Of a stretch of DNA of 64,000 bases, positions 37,171 through 46,234 are shown in pieces. Below the pieces are notes generated by a model. It had not been told where the DNA came from. It ran no database searches and saw only the letters and a program-made list of their open reading frames with translations. The position numbers and the translations under genes are program-made. This DNA is from Pelagibius litoralis (GTDB taxonomy: Bacteria > Pseudomonadota > Alphaproteobacteria > Kiloniellales > DSM-21159), in contig JARFRB010000081.1 of NCBI GenBank assembly GCA_029287455.1, positions 1-64,000 on the forward strand, written 5' to 3'. Every line of letters begins with the position of its first letter. Within the stretch, counting starts at the first letter, position 1.

Positions 37171-38199
37171 TTAGGGTTCGGCCTTTACCGCCGCACCCGT
37201 CGCAAGCTCTTCCTGGTAGGCGAAGATCGCCGGCAGGCCACCGGTGTGGACGAAGAGGACGCGCGTGCCGGGCGCGACGGTGCCCTCCTCGACGAGGCCG
37301 AGGACGGCCGCGAAGCTTTTCGCCGTATAGACCGGGTCGAGGAACAGGCCTTCGTGCCTCGCCATGGTCGTCAAGGCAGTGCGGGCGGGTTCACCGATCC
37401 GGCCATAGCCGGGCGTAAGGGCCTTGTCCCAGACCCGGATATCCTCCGGCTGGATCAGCCCCTCGATCTCAAGCAACGTCTCCAGCCGCGCGCAAACCTC
37501 CGTGAGCCTCGCAGTTTGGTCCGCCGCTGGGCGGCGCACGCAAGAGCCGAATACCGGCGTTGGCAACCCCAGGGCCTTGACTCCGGCTAGCAGGCCCGCG
37601 TGGGTGAGCCCGCTGCCCGAAGCGACCACCATGGCGTCGAAGTCCGGGGCCTGACGTTGGATTTCCTCAGCCGCGCGCATGTAACCCAAGGCGCCGAGTG
37701 GCGGATTGGCCAGGCCCAAGGGGATGACGAAAGGAACACGGCCGGCGCGTCGCAGGTCCTCGGCTCGCGCGCGCAAGGCGCGGTCGGCGCCGGCTTCGTC
37801 CTCGCCTTCCGGATAGCGCATGAACTCCGCGTCCAGGATCTCGCCAAGCAAAACATTGCCGGAGGTTGCGTAGGTTTCACCCATGCCGGGGACCCGGTCC
37901 TCCAACTGCAGGATGGCCTTGAGGCCCAAGCGCGCGGCAGCCGCCGCCGCGATTCGTGCGTAGTTCGATTGCACGGCACCGGTGATCAGAACGGTATCCG
38001 CGCCCGCTGCTTGTGCCGCGCCAAAGTAATATTCAAGCTGCCGGTTCTTGTTGCCGCCGAAGCTCAGCGTCGAGAGATCGTCGCGCTTGATCCAAAGATC
38101 GATGCCCAGCTTTTCCGAAAGCCGGTCGAGCCGCTCGAGCGGCGTCGGCCCCGTCATTAGGGCCGCACGCGGGAAACGATCGAGAACTTCCAGGGTCAT
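37171..38199 (-). CDS. D-cysteine desulfhydrase / L-cysteate sulfo-lyase family PLP enzyme
   Basis: 342-residue fold-type II PLP enzyme. IKRDDLSTLSFGGNKNRQLE contains the PLP Lys, ITGAVQSNYARIAAAAAARL the substrate loop, and VFVHTGG-like LFVHTGGLPAIFAYQEEL the C-terminal signature. The family covers D-cysteine desulfhydrase, ACC deaminase and L-cysteate sulfo-lyase (CuyA). It is divergent from the second TAXI-TRAP operon, and the window also carries a sulfonate-type cluster, so CuyA is a reasonable alternative to DcyD. Sequence alone does not settle this. Confidence 0.82.
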   Translation of the reverse strand: MTLEVLDRFPRAALMTGPTPLERLDRLSEKLGIDLWIKRDDLSTLSFGGNKNRQLEYYFGAAQAAGADTVLITGAVQSNYARIAAAAAARLGLKAILQLEDRVPGMGETYATSGNVLLGEILDAEFMRYPEGEDEAGADRALRARAEDLRRAGRVPFVIPLGLANPPLGALGYMRAAEEIQRQAPDFDAMVVASGSGLTHAGLLAGVKALGLPTPVFGSCVRRPAADQTARLTEVCARLETLLEIEGLIQPEDIRVWDKALTPGYGRIGEPARTALTTMARHEGLFLDPVYTAKSFAAVLGLVEEGTVAPGTRVLFVHTGGLPAIFAYQEELATGAAVKAEP

Positions 38200-38251
38200 G
38201 CTGTCACCATCTCCGTCGCAACTCGGATCATAAAGCCTGATGTGAGCCTCA

Positions 38252-38286
38252 AAAAATCGAATTTTCTCTTCCGCTTAAAATCGATT
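38252..38286. promoter_or_regulatory. Two candidate LacI-type half-conserved sites
   Basis: AAAAATCGAATTTT (38252-38265) is a near-palindrome with one mismatched step. AAATCGATT at 38278-38286 matches the core of the perfect operator at 30067-30084. Both lie in the divergent region between the PLP enzyme and the second TAXI receptor, about 83-117 bp before the latter. Weak individually. Confidence 0.35.
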
Positions 38287-38368
38287 ACGCTTCGTAAGTT
38301 GACGAAGAAACCGTGCAGCTTTGACACGGGACCGAAAAAAGCCAATCCACGAATTTGGGAGACAGGGA

Positions 38369-39382
38369 ATGAAGCATTTCGGAAAAATTGCGGGTGCGAC
38401 CTTGCTGGGTGCTGCCTTGATCGGCTCCTCGGCAGCGGCCCAGGATATGAAGTTCTTCCGTATCGGCACTGGTGGCGCCGGCGGAACCTACTTCCCCATC
38501 GGCGGCATCATCGCGAACGCGATCTCGAACCCGCCAGGCTCTCGCGCCTGCGAGGAAGGCGGAAACTGCGGCGTTCCGGGCCTCGTCGCCATGGCGCAGT
38601 CCACGAACGCCTCGGCCCACAACGTGAACGCCATTCAAGAAGAGCAGATGGAGGCTGGCCTGTCTGGCGCCGCGACGCTGCACTTCGCTTACAACGGCGT
38701 CGGCAAGTTCGAAGGCAACGCCAAGCCGGACCTGCGCGTTATCGCCAACCTATACCCCGAGGATCTGCATCTCGTATTGCCCAAGGGCGCGACGCTGGAC
38801 GGCATTGCCGACCTCAAGGGCAAGCGCGTCGGCATCGCTCAGGCGGGCTCCGGAACCCAGATCGCGGTGGAGCTGATCCTCGCGGATCATGGTGTCACGC
38901 GCGACAACATCGACGAGGCGGAACTCAACAATGCCCAAAGCGCCGAGCGCTTGGCCGACGGTCAGCTCGACGCTTATTTCTATGCCGCTGGCACGCCGGT
39001 CGCCGCGATGATCCAACTCGATAGCACCAAGGGGATGGAGCTTTATTCCTTCTCCGACGAAGAGGTGAAGATGGCCAACGCCTCGGTGCCCTATTACATC
39101 CCATCGCAGATCCCGGCGGGCACCTATCCGGGCGTGGAGTACGATGTGGACACGGTCGCGGTCTCGGGCATCCTGGTGACAAACGCCAATCAGGATGAAG
39201 AGCTGATCTACGAAATCACGAAGGCATTGTGGTCGCCGACCGCCCGCAAGCTTCTCGATAACGGCCATGCCAAGGGCAAGGTTATCACCCTGGAGACAGC
39301 GCTTGACGGAATCGACGGCATTGGCGTCCCGCTGCATCCGGGCGCCGAGCGTTTCTACAAAGAGCAAGGCATGATCCAGTAA
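38369..39382 (+). CDS. TAXI family TRAP transporter solute receptor 2
   Basis: 337 residues with a Sec signal (IAGATLLGAALIGSSAAAQD). The TAXI signature FRIGTGGAGGTYFPIGGIIA follows directly, with VAMAQSTNASAHNVNAIQEE and LKGKRVGIAQAGSGTQIAVE further on. This is a more canonical TAXI protein than receptor 1. ATG at 38369 is preceded by GGGAGACAGGG. A stem-loop and the 743-residue fused permease follow. The nearby PLP enzyme suggests an amino acid or sulfonate ligand, but TAXI proteins often bind glutamate-like acids and I cannot choose. Confidence 0.92.
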   Translation: MKHFGKIAGATLLGAALIGSSAAAQDMKFFRIGTGGAGGTYFPIGGIIANAISNPPGSRACEEGGNCGVPGLVAMAQSTNASAHNVNAIQEEQMEAGLSGAATLHFAYNGVGKFEGNAKPDLRVIANLYPEDLHLVLPKGATLDGIADLKGKRVGIAQAGSGTQIAVELILADHGVTRDNIDEAELNNAQSAERLADGQLDAYFYAAGTPVAAMIQLDSTKGMELYSFSDEEVKMANASVPYYIPSQIPAGTYPGVEYDVDTVAVSGILVTNANQDEELIYEITKALWSPTARKLLDNGHAKGKVITLETALDGIDGIGVPLHPGAERFYKEQGMIQ

Positions 39383-39394
39383 GCGATCGGGTAT

Positions 39395-39420
39395 CGGGTG
39401 GCGCGGAATCGTGCCGCCCG
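39395..39420 (+). promoter_or_regulatory. Intercistronic stem-loop between TAXI receptor 2 and permease
   Basis: CGGGTGGC (39395-39402) pairs with GCCGCCCG (39413-39420), with one G-U pair and a 10-nt loop, 12 bp after the receptor stop. No T-run follows. It is the third such hairpin between a receptor and its permease gene in this window. Confidence 0.6.
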
Positions 39421-39484
39421 CTCTGCTCTCAAGCCTTGGCGCTGAGGCGCCTGTGCGAAATTCATGGCCGGGGCGGTTTAAGCC

Positions 39485-41716
39485 ATGACTCTCGAAACCG
39501 AACTCGACCAGCATCAGCTGGATGAGATCGAGAAAAAGTACGATTCCTCGATCAATACCCGCGCGAACGGACCCGCGCTGACGCGCTTCATCTACTGGGC
39601 GACCATCGCTTTTGCGCTGTACCATCTCTGGACGGCGGGGTTCGGTACGCCGGTCGATTACGTCCACATGGGCATCCATCTGGCCGGGATGTTCTTATTC
39701 ATCTTCGTTGGATTTCCGTTAATTCATAAAGCCAAAGCCCTGGAGTTCCACCCCAAGGCCTTCGTGAAGCCGGGCAACGTCCCGCTCTACGACTGGATCA
39801 TCATGGCATTTGCCATCGCGGCCTCGCTTTTCCTGTGGGTTAGCTGGCGCGGCCTCGACTGGTTCGGCCTTGAGGTGCCGGAGCAGATGCTGCGCCAAGG
39901 CAACCCAACGGTGCCGGATGTTTTCTTCGGCACCATACTGATCCTCGCGACCCTTGAGGTCGCGAGGCGCACGATCGGCTTCGTGCTGCCCCTCATCATT
40001 CTCGTTTTCATGGTTTACGCGCTGTTCGGGCCCTACATGCCCTTGCAGATCCTCCAGCACCCCGGCGTTAACTGGGAACAGTTCGTCAACAACATGTACT
40101 TCCCATTCGAGGGGATTTTCGGGGTTACGCTGTGGATCGTATCTACCGTGGTCTTCCACTTCATTCTCTTTGGCGTGGTCGCGCAGCGCATGGGGTTGGG
40201 CCAGTTCTTCGTGGACAACGCCATGATCTTGGCGGGCCGGTATACCGGCGGCCCCGCGAAGGTCAGTGTGGTGTCCTCGGCGTTCTTCGGAACCATCTCC
40301 GGATCTTCCATTGCCAACACCGTCTCCACCGGGTCTCTGACGATTCCGAACATGAAGCGCCTTGGCTACCCCGGGCATTTCGCCGGTGGCGTCGAGGCGG
40401 CCTCGAGCGCGGGCGGACAAATCACGCCGCCCATCATGGGGGCCGCGAGCTTCCTCATGGCCGAGTACCTTGAGGTGCCCTACACGACGATCGTCATCGC
40501 AGCGATCGTTCCCGCTCTGATGCACTATGTCGGCGTGATCTCGATCGTGCACTTCACGGCGAAGCGCCTGAAGCTGAAAGCTTATCCAAAGGATCAACTG
40601 CCGCAATTCCTGAAGGTTTGGCGCGAGGGCTGGTACACCATCATACCGCTGGTGGCGCTGTTGATCGTGCTCTTCTCCGGCTATTCCCCGAACATGGCGG
40701 CCTTCCTCGGCATCCTGCTGTGCATCGTCGTGGGGTTCTGCGCGTTCGACCGGCCTCTCACGCTGATTATTCCCTTTGGGCTCTTGGCCTTCATTTTTTG
40801 GAAAGCCTCGCCCTTGAGCGGCGAAGGTTTCTCGGAAACCCTGGCGGGAATTCTGGCTGGATTGACCGTTTTGGGCTGCTTGCACAGGAATGAGCGGAAG
40901 AATTTCCGCGATCTCTTGGACAGCGTCCATGTGGGCGTGCAGTACACGCTCGCCGTGGGCGCGGCCTCGGCGGCGGTAGGGATCGTGGTGGGTGTGATCA
41001 ACACAACCGGCGTCGGCTTCCGTCTCGGCTTCATGGTAACAACCGGTGCCGCGGATCTCGCCACAAGTCTCCATGCCGTGCTGGGCTGGATCCCCTCGGA
41101 TGTCTTCTCTCAGGCCTCCATACAGCGGTTCCTATCGCTCGTGATGATCGCGATTGCGTGCATCCTGATGGGGGCGGGTTTGCCGACCACGGCGCTCTAC
41201 ATCATGCTCGTTGCCGTGGCACAGCCAGCCTTGGCGCAGCTTGGGGTGCCGGCATTGGCGACCCACATGTTCGTGCTCTACTACGGCGTTATCTCCGAGA
41301 TCACGCCGCCGGTCTGTGCCTCGGCCTATGCAGCCGCGGGCATTGCGAACGCCAATCCCTTCAGGACAGGTTTGAATGCCTTCTCCCTGGGACTCGGTAA
41401 ACTGATGGTGCCGATGGTGTTTGTTTACGCGCCGACAATGCTTTTGGTCTTGCCCGAGTATTTCACCTGGACGTCTTTCCTGCAGGTTTCCCTGACCTGC
41501 GCCTTGGGCGTCTTTGCGATCGCGACCGCGGTGTCAGGGTACTTCATGACCGAGCTTAAGGGGCTCTGGCGCTTGTTCATGGCAATTGGGGGCCTGCTGC
41601 TCGTGGCGCCGGGAACGAACAGCGATCTCTTGTCCCTCGTGATGATTGCACCGGTGGTTCTGCAACAGACCTTGGCGCAGCGCCGCGAGACTGAGCTCAG
41701 CCCAACGGCGGATTGA
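39485..41716 (+). CDS. TRAP transporter fused permease (DctQM type) 2
   Basis: 743-residue inner-membrane protein. The N-terminal third has the DctQ-like helices, the rest the DctM-like core: FFGTISGSSIANTVSTGSLT, GGQITPPIMGAASFLMAEYL and MGAGLPTTALYIMLVAVAQP. The C terminus (RRETELSPTAD) is cytoplasmic. It is full length for TAXI-linked fused permeases and partners receptor 2. The gap to the receptor holds a stem-loop. No enzyme gene follows on this strand, so its catabolic partners must lie elsewhere or divergent. Confidence 0.92.
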   Translation: MTLETELDQHQLDEIEKKYDSSINTRANGPALTRFIYWATIAFALYHLWTAGFGTPVDYVHMGIHLAGMFLFIFVGFPLIHKAKALEFHPKAFVKPGNVPLYDWIIMAFAIAASLFLWVSWRGLDWFGLEVPEQMLRQGNPTVPDVFFGTILILATLEVARRTIGFVLPLIILVFMVYALFGPYMPLQILQHPGVNWEQFVNNMYFPFEGIFGVTLWIVSTVVFHFILFGVVAQRMGLGQFFVDNAMILAGRYTGGPAKVSVVSSAFFGTISGSSIANTVSTGSLTIPNMKRLGYPGHFAGGVEAASSAGGQITPPIMGAASFLMAEYLEVPYTTIVIAAIVPALMHYVGVISIVHFTAKRLKLKAYPKDQLPQFLKVWREGWYTIIPLVALLIVLFSGYSPNMAAFLGILLCIVVGFCAFDRPLTLIIPFGLLAFIFWKASPLSGEGFSETLAGILAGLTVLGCLHRNERKNFRDLLDSVHVGVQYTLAVGAASAAVGIVVGVINTTGVGFRLGFMVTTGAADLATSLHAVLGWIPSDVFSQASIQRFLSLVMIAIACILMGAGLPTTALYIMLVAVAQPALAQLGVPALATHMFVLYYGVISEITPPVCASAYAAAGIANANPFRTGLNAFSLGLGKLMVPMVFVYAPTMLLVLPEYFTWTSFLQVSLTCALGVFAIATAVSGYFMTELKGLWRLFMAIGGLLLVAPGTNSDLLSLVMIAPVVLQQTLAQRRETELSPTAD

Positions 41717-41729
41717 CCCGAAGGCGCGC

Positions 41730-42203
41730 CTATCGTTCAAGGCCGAGGCGCTGATGCCATGCGGCGATCGACTCCTCCGGATATTCTTCATAGCGGCGGT
41801 CCTTCGGCCCGGTCGAGACGGGCACCCAGGACGCCTTCGAGCCAAGCATCAAGTGAGTGCGTTCCGGCGGCACTGGCAGTTCGCTGTCGATAGCCGAGGC
41901 GAAGGGGTGAACAAGCTCCGGCCAGCGCGGGTCCCAGAGCCAGAGTGCACTGCCGCACTTACTGCAGAATCGCCGCTCCGCCGGGCTTTCCTGCCCGTCG
42001 CCTAGCTGAGCGTGATAGGTGGCCGCGGCCTCCTCGCCCTCGACTTCCAAGCTCGCCTTCTGGCCTGACAGGTTGATCGCATAGCCCCCGCCGCCTTGAG
42101 TCTTGCGGCAGATAGAGCAGTAGCAAAGGTTGAAGGGGTAGGGGTGGCGGGTATTCAGCCGAAATCGCACGGCGCCGCAGTGGCAGGATCCTTCCAATCG
42201 CAT
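41730..42203 (-). CDS. GFA (CENP-V fold) family zinc protein
   Basis: 157-residue protein of the glutathione-dependent formaldehyde-activating enzyme family. Zinc Cys motifs are GSCHCGAVRF near the start, CYCSICRKTQGGG, and FCSKCGSALW in the middle, the usual CxC, CxxC and CxxC set. ATG at 42203 after AAGGA places the first CxC near residue 7, as normal. The family name is historical: most members are not formaldehyde-activating, and the true substrate is unknown. It is divergent from the frameshifted hydrolase gene. Confidence 0.88.
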   Translation of the reverse strand: MRLEGSCHCGAVRFRLNTRHPYPFNLCYCSICRKTQGGGGYAINLSGQKASLEVEGEEAAATYHAQLGDGQESPAERRFCSKCGSALWLWDPRWPELVHPFASAIDSELPVPPERTHLMLGSKASWVPVSTGPKDRRYEEYPEESIAAWHQRLGLER

Positions 42204-42311
42204 CTGCTGTTCCTTTTCTTCTCGTAGCGCTTCATCGGGTGGCACGGTGATCTCTCGCGCCCGCGCATTCGCCAAATTCCGCCCAGCCTCGACACATGTT
42301 AGACTGTTCTT

Positions 42312-43572
42312 GTGTCAAAATTCGCTGGAATAGACTGGCGGCGCCACCTGGATCGCGTTCGTCCCGGCCGTTCGCCGGTCAGGCTCTTCGCTTTTCTATG
42401 CATTTCCTTCGCCGCCGGTTTCGCAATTGGCGCGTATGGGGAGCGTATCGGCGAAAGCTTCGAGTCTATCGAAAGACTTTTCGAGCAGGAGGCGCCGCGC
42501 GAAGCCGAAAGCCCCCGCCGGCAAGATTTCAGTGGCGCGCTGCGTATCCCGGACGCCCGTATTGCCTCTCTCATCTCGCCGAGGAGCGAAGTGGAGGTGC
42601 GGCAGCTACGCGCGAAACTCATCGATCATGTGTGGGGCTCGAGACGGATTCCTTCCGAAGCCATGCCGGAGGAGGTCTTGGATATTACCGACGCGCGCTG
42701 GATGGAGATGCGTAATCTCAAGGCTATTCGGGAGGGAAGGATTTCCCTCTCGAACGCGCTCACCTCCTACTTTTACCATTTCGTGCCCGAGCGCGGCTTG
42801 AACAGACTTTATGGTCTTTCACCAGGGCCACGCGGGGGATTTCATCGCGAGCATCGATTTCATCCGTGGCTTCGTCGAGCAGGGGTTCGACGTAATCGCC
42901 CTCGCGATGCCGCTGCTATGGCGCAACAGGGTGGCGGGGGATTTCGTCGAAACCGAAAAATTCGGGCCAATACTCGTCCCGCCGGACCTGCCCAACGCCA
43001 CCGATTTTCATAAGTATGTCAATATTCTTTCGAGTGAGGAGGTGACCGCCGAGCGGATCTTTCTGGAGCCGCCGGTGGTCGCGCTTAACTATGCCCTATC
43101 CCGCCAAGACTTTGATTTCGTCGGTATGGCCGGCTTGTCGGGAGGTGGCTGGACCACCACGCTGGTCGCCGCCGTTGATCCCCGCATTCAATCGAGTTTC
43201 CAAATTGCCGGCAGCTTGCCGTTTTACTTGAGGGCGGTCAGGCCGGCGCGGGATATGGGCGATTTCGAGCAGTACGGTTTGCCGCTCTATCGGATCGCCA
43301 ACTACTTGGAACTCTACCTTCTGGCGGCTGCTGGTAATGGCCGGGTTCACGTTCAAATCCTGAACGAACATGACCCTTGCTGTTTCGATCAACCCTTGGC
43401 GGCGCGCTACGCCGGCGTCCTCGGTGGTGTCATGAAGCAAGAGGAGATTCCCGGCGCCTTCGAGTTCATTCTCGACGATACCCACGAGAGCCACGGGGTT
43501 TCCCGGTTTGCCGCGGAACAGATCCTGTCTATTAGCCTGAATCAAGTGCCCGCCGAATCAAACGTGCGATAG
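42312..43572 (+). pseudogene. Alpha/beta hydrolase-like gene with a +1 frameshift
   Basis: Two frames make one protein. Frame one (42312-42809) encodes a membrane helix (LFAFLCISFAAGFAIGAYGE) and a soluble start ending FYHFVPERGLNRL. The second frame begins at 42811 with MVFHQGHAGDFIASIDF and continues to a hydrolase-type nucleophile (GMAGLSGGGWTTTLVAAVDP) and a late HDPCCF and DTHESHG. Removing one T from CTTTATG (42807-42813) joins them into about 419 residues. Frame one past this point is Arg-rich nonsense. It is either a true inactivated gene, a base-call error in a TTT run, or reinitiation at the ATG at 42811. Confidence 0.75.
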
Positions 43573-43612
43573 AACGTGAGGAATTCTTTTCGATCGGGTT
43601 TCAAGGAGCCTC

Positions 43613-44851
43613 ATGTACGCCATCCTCGCGGTTTTGGCCGCGATCGTTTTGATCTACGGCGCCGTGGCCGGGCGCTTGGAGCGCACGCCTTTCAGTGGCG
43701 CTTTGGTGTTTCTCGCCCTTGGGATCGCCTTGGGCCCCGTTGGTGTGGGAGCGCTGGAGCTCAGCGTCGATAGCGCGGAATTGCGCACCTTGGCGGAGCT
43801 GACCCTGGCGCTGGTTCTCTTCGTGGAGGCCGCCGACGCGGACTTGGATGTGCTCAAGCGAAGCGGGCGGTTGCCGTGGCGGCTCTTGGCGATTGGCTTG
43901 CCGCTCACCATCGGCTTGGGATTCCTGCTCGGCATCCCGATCTTCCCCGAGCTTTCCTTGTTGGAGGTGGCTTTGCTGGCCACCATGCTCGCCCCCACCG
44001 ACGCGGCGCTGGGCAAGGCGGTGGTGACCAATCTCAATGTGCCGGCCGGGGTGCGCGAAGGCTTAAAGGTTGAAAGCGGCCTCAACGACGGAATCTGTGT
44101 GCCGGTGCTCTTCGCCTTGTTGGCGCTGGCGGTGGGTTCGGCGCCCGGGGAAGACGGTGCGATCGAGCTGACACTTGGCCTGTTCGTCCAGGAGATCGGA
44201 ATCGGGGCGGCGGTCGGCGTGGCCTTGGCGCTTCTGGGTGGGCTCGGACTCGCGCGTCAGGCGCGGCTGAGCGGCTGGATCGGCAAGACCTGGAAGCCCG
44301 TCATAGTGCCCGCCTTGGCGCTGCTGTGCTTCGCCACGGCGCAGGCTCTGCATGGCAGCGGCCTGATCGCCGCCTTCGTCGGCGGCATCACCATTGCGTT
44401 TCTAAGGCCAGAGAACAGGCATGATTGGCTGCGCGCGGGCGAAACCACTGGCGACACCTTGTCGCTTCTCACCTGGGTGGTGTTCGGCGCCGCGGTCGTG
44501 GGTCAAGTGCTTCCGGATTTCGGCTGGGATCACGTCCTCTACGCGGTGCTCAGCTTGACGGTGGTGCGTATGCTGCCGATGTTTCTCGCCATGACGGGGC
44601 TCGCCATCGGGACCGACGGAAAGCTCTTCACTGGCTGGTTCGGGCCGCGCGGTCTCGTCAGCATTGTTTTCGCCATCATCGTCTTTGGGGCCGGTGTGGA
44701 GCATCGCGACAGCTTGGCGATGACCGTGGTTTGCACGGTCGTGCTTTCGATTCTGGCTCATGGCTTGACCGCCGTTCCTTTGGCCAAGCGCTTCGGGCCC
44801 CGCATCGAGCGGAACATCGAGCGCATGCAGGCCAGGCGGTCGCGGCAATGA
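43613..44851 (+). CDS. CPA1 family cation:proton antiporter (NhaP type)
   Basis: 412-residue membrane protein with about twelve helices. TMLAPTDAALGKAVVTNLNV and VESGLNDGICVPVLFALLAL carry the unwound helix and the Asn-Asp pair that bind Na+ or K+ and H+. FTGWFGPRGLVSIVFAIIVF is the Arg-containing helix 10. It would export Na+ or K+ in exchange for protons at the inner membrane. AAGGAG precedes the ATG. A 67-residue membrane protein follows 35 bp later and may be co-transcribed. Confidence 0.92.
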   Translation: MYAILAVLAAIVLIYGAVAGRLERTPFSGALVFLALGIALGPVGVGALELSVDSAELRTLAELTLALVLFVEAADADLDVLKRSGRLPWRLLAIGLPLTIGLGFLLGIPIFPELSLLEVALLATMLAPTDAALGKAVVTNLNVPAGVREGLKVESGLNDGICVPVLFALLALAVGSAPGEDGAIELTLGLFVQEIGIGAAVGVALALLGGLGLARQARLSGWIGKTWKPVIVPALALLCFATAQALHGSGLIAAFVGGITIAFLRPENRHDWLRAGETTGDTLSLLTWVVFGAAVVGQVLPDFGWDHVLYAVLSLTVVRMLPMFLAMTGLAIGTDGKLFTGWFGPRGLVSIVFAIIVFGAGVEHRDSLAMTVVCTVVLSILAHGLTAVPLAKRFGPRIERNIERMQARRSRQ

Positions 44852-44886
44852 TGCCGGGCTTCAGGGACTAGCTGGGGGCGAGCTTG

Positions 44887-45090
44887 ATGGAGTCGGTGCG
44901 CGGTTGGGTCATCGGTTTGCTGGCGCTCTCGATCTTCTGGGCGGGTTTCCTCTATTTGGGGCTTTCCATCGCGATCTACGCGGCGCGGCATAAGGATGCC
45001 TTCGCCCTGCTTGTCTCGGGAGGGCTGATGCTGGCCGGCCTATTCGTCGCCAGATTGCTGTGGCTATATTTCGCCGGGCGCGCCGGATAA
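44887..45090 (+). CDS. Small two-helix membrane protein
   Basis: 67 residues with two clear membrane helices (VIGLLALSIFWAGFLYLGLS and LLVSGGLMLAGLFVARLLWL) joined by a short basic loop (ARHKDA). It follows the antiporter gene in the same direction with GGGGGCGAGC before the ATG. I do not recognise a family. Association with the antiporter is inferred only from position. Confidence 0.55.
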   Translation: MESVRGWVIGLLALSIFWAGFLYLGLSIAIYAARHKDAFALLVSGGLMLAGLFVARLLWLYFAGRAG

Positions 45091-45366
45091 GCGTGAGGGC
45101 CAATTGGCTTTCCGAGCGAACGCTTGGCGAAGGCGGGCGCCAACAGCCGCTGCAAAGCCTGATCCCGTGCCGAGCCGAATTCGATAGCGTGCTATAAAAA
45201 GTCTCGAGGGCCTCGACAAAGGGGCCCCGACTCGGGGGAGGAAGGCAATGGGCAGGCTCCGAAAGGCAGCGGTCACGACACCGGGCTGATCAGCGTCGCG
45301 AGCCCGGCGTTTGGCGAGGAGGTCACCGCGCGGGTTTCGCAGCCAGAGGCGGAGCGCGAGTTCGGA

Positions 45367-46107
45367 GTGCAGCTCGCGCAATCTGCATCGCCGCTCGAAG
45401 AGCGCTTTCTGCCGAGTGAGTGGCAGTTTAAGGCGCTTCCCTACGTCTGGGCCATCAGCATAGAGGGCGACTCCACGGTGAAGGGGCAGGACAGCGACGT
45501 GGATATCCGATTCAAGGACATCCTCGAGCAGCTGAATTTTGGAGTCTTTCTGGAGGGTGAGGCCCGCAAGGAACGCTTTGGCCTTTTCGCGAATGTGCTC
45601 TACGCGGATTTGGAAACCGACCAAGGCACAGGTCCGCTCGATATCGAAGTCGGCACCAAGGTTTTCATGGGTGGCGGCGGGGCGAGCTATCGCCTTGGCC
45701 CCTATCCCTTGGAGTCCGGCAGCGGTGCGCTGGTGCTAGACCCTTATGCCGGGTTTCGCTACACGCTGATCGACGTGGACCTCGACATTAGCGGCCAGCG
45801 CAACGAGAGCGCAGATCAGCAATGGGTGGACCCGATCGTCGGGTTGCGCTCGATCCTGCAGTTGACCCCGCGCTGGAACTTGACGGCCTTTGGCGATGTC
45901 GGAGGGTTCGGTGTGGGCTCGGATTTTACCTGGCAAGCGGCCGGTGTCGTCGGCTACCGCTTTGGTTTGTTCGGTGAGGGGGATGCTCAGGTCCTGGGCG
46001 GCTACAGGGCCATCGGACAGGACTATTCCGATGGGGACGGCGACAGCGAGTTCAAGTGGGACGTCGTCTACCACGGTCCCGTGCTTGGCCTATCGGTTAC
46101 CTTTTGA
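45367..46107 (+). CDS. Outer-membrane beta-barrel-like protein (5' end probably frameshifted)
   Basis: 246 residues from GTG 45367. Alternating strands typical of a small barrel are seen: FKALPYVWAISIEGD, FGVFLEGEARKERFGLFANV, YRLGPYPLESG, LVLDPYAGFRYTLIDVDLDI, ending VLGLSVTF with terminal Phe. No signal peptide is encoded in this frame. An ATG with a strong GGGGGAGGAAGG site at 45248 starts a signal-like peptide (MGRLRKAAVTT) in another frame, and this frame stays open upstream with LISVASPAFGEE. One missing base near 45283-45285 would join them. Function unknown. Confidence 0.7.
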   Translation: MQLAQSASPLEERFLPSEWQFKALPYVWAISIEGDSTVKGQDSDVDIRFKDILEQLNFGVFLEGEARKERFGLFANVLYADLETDQGTGPLDIEVGTKVFMGGGGASYRLGPYPLESGSGALVLDPYAGFRYTLIDVDLDISGQRNESADQQWVDPIVGLRSILQLTPRWNLTAFGDVGGFGVGSDFTWQAAGVVGYRFGLFGEGDAQVLGGYRAIGQDYSDGDGDSEFKWDVVYHGPVLGLSVTF

Positions 46108-46234
46108 ACTCCTAAGGCAGGTGCGTGGCCCCAGGCAAAAAATTGTCGCGCGACTGTCACGTCGGGGCAACGAAACCGCCGCATAAGCCGTCTATGCATT
46201 CTTGTTGGATTGCGGATTCAACGAGAGTCGCTGC

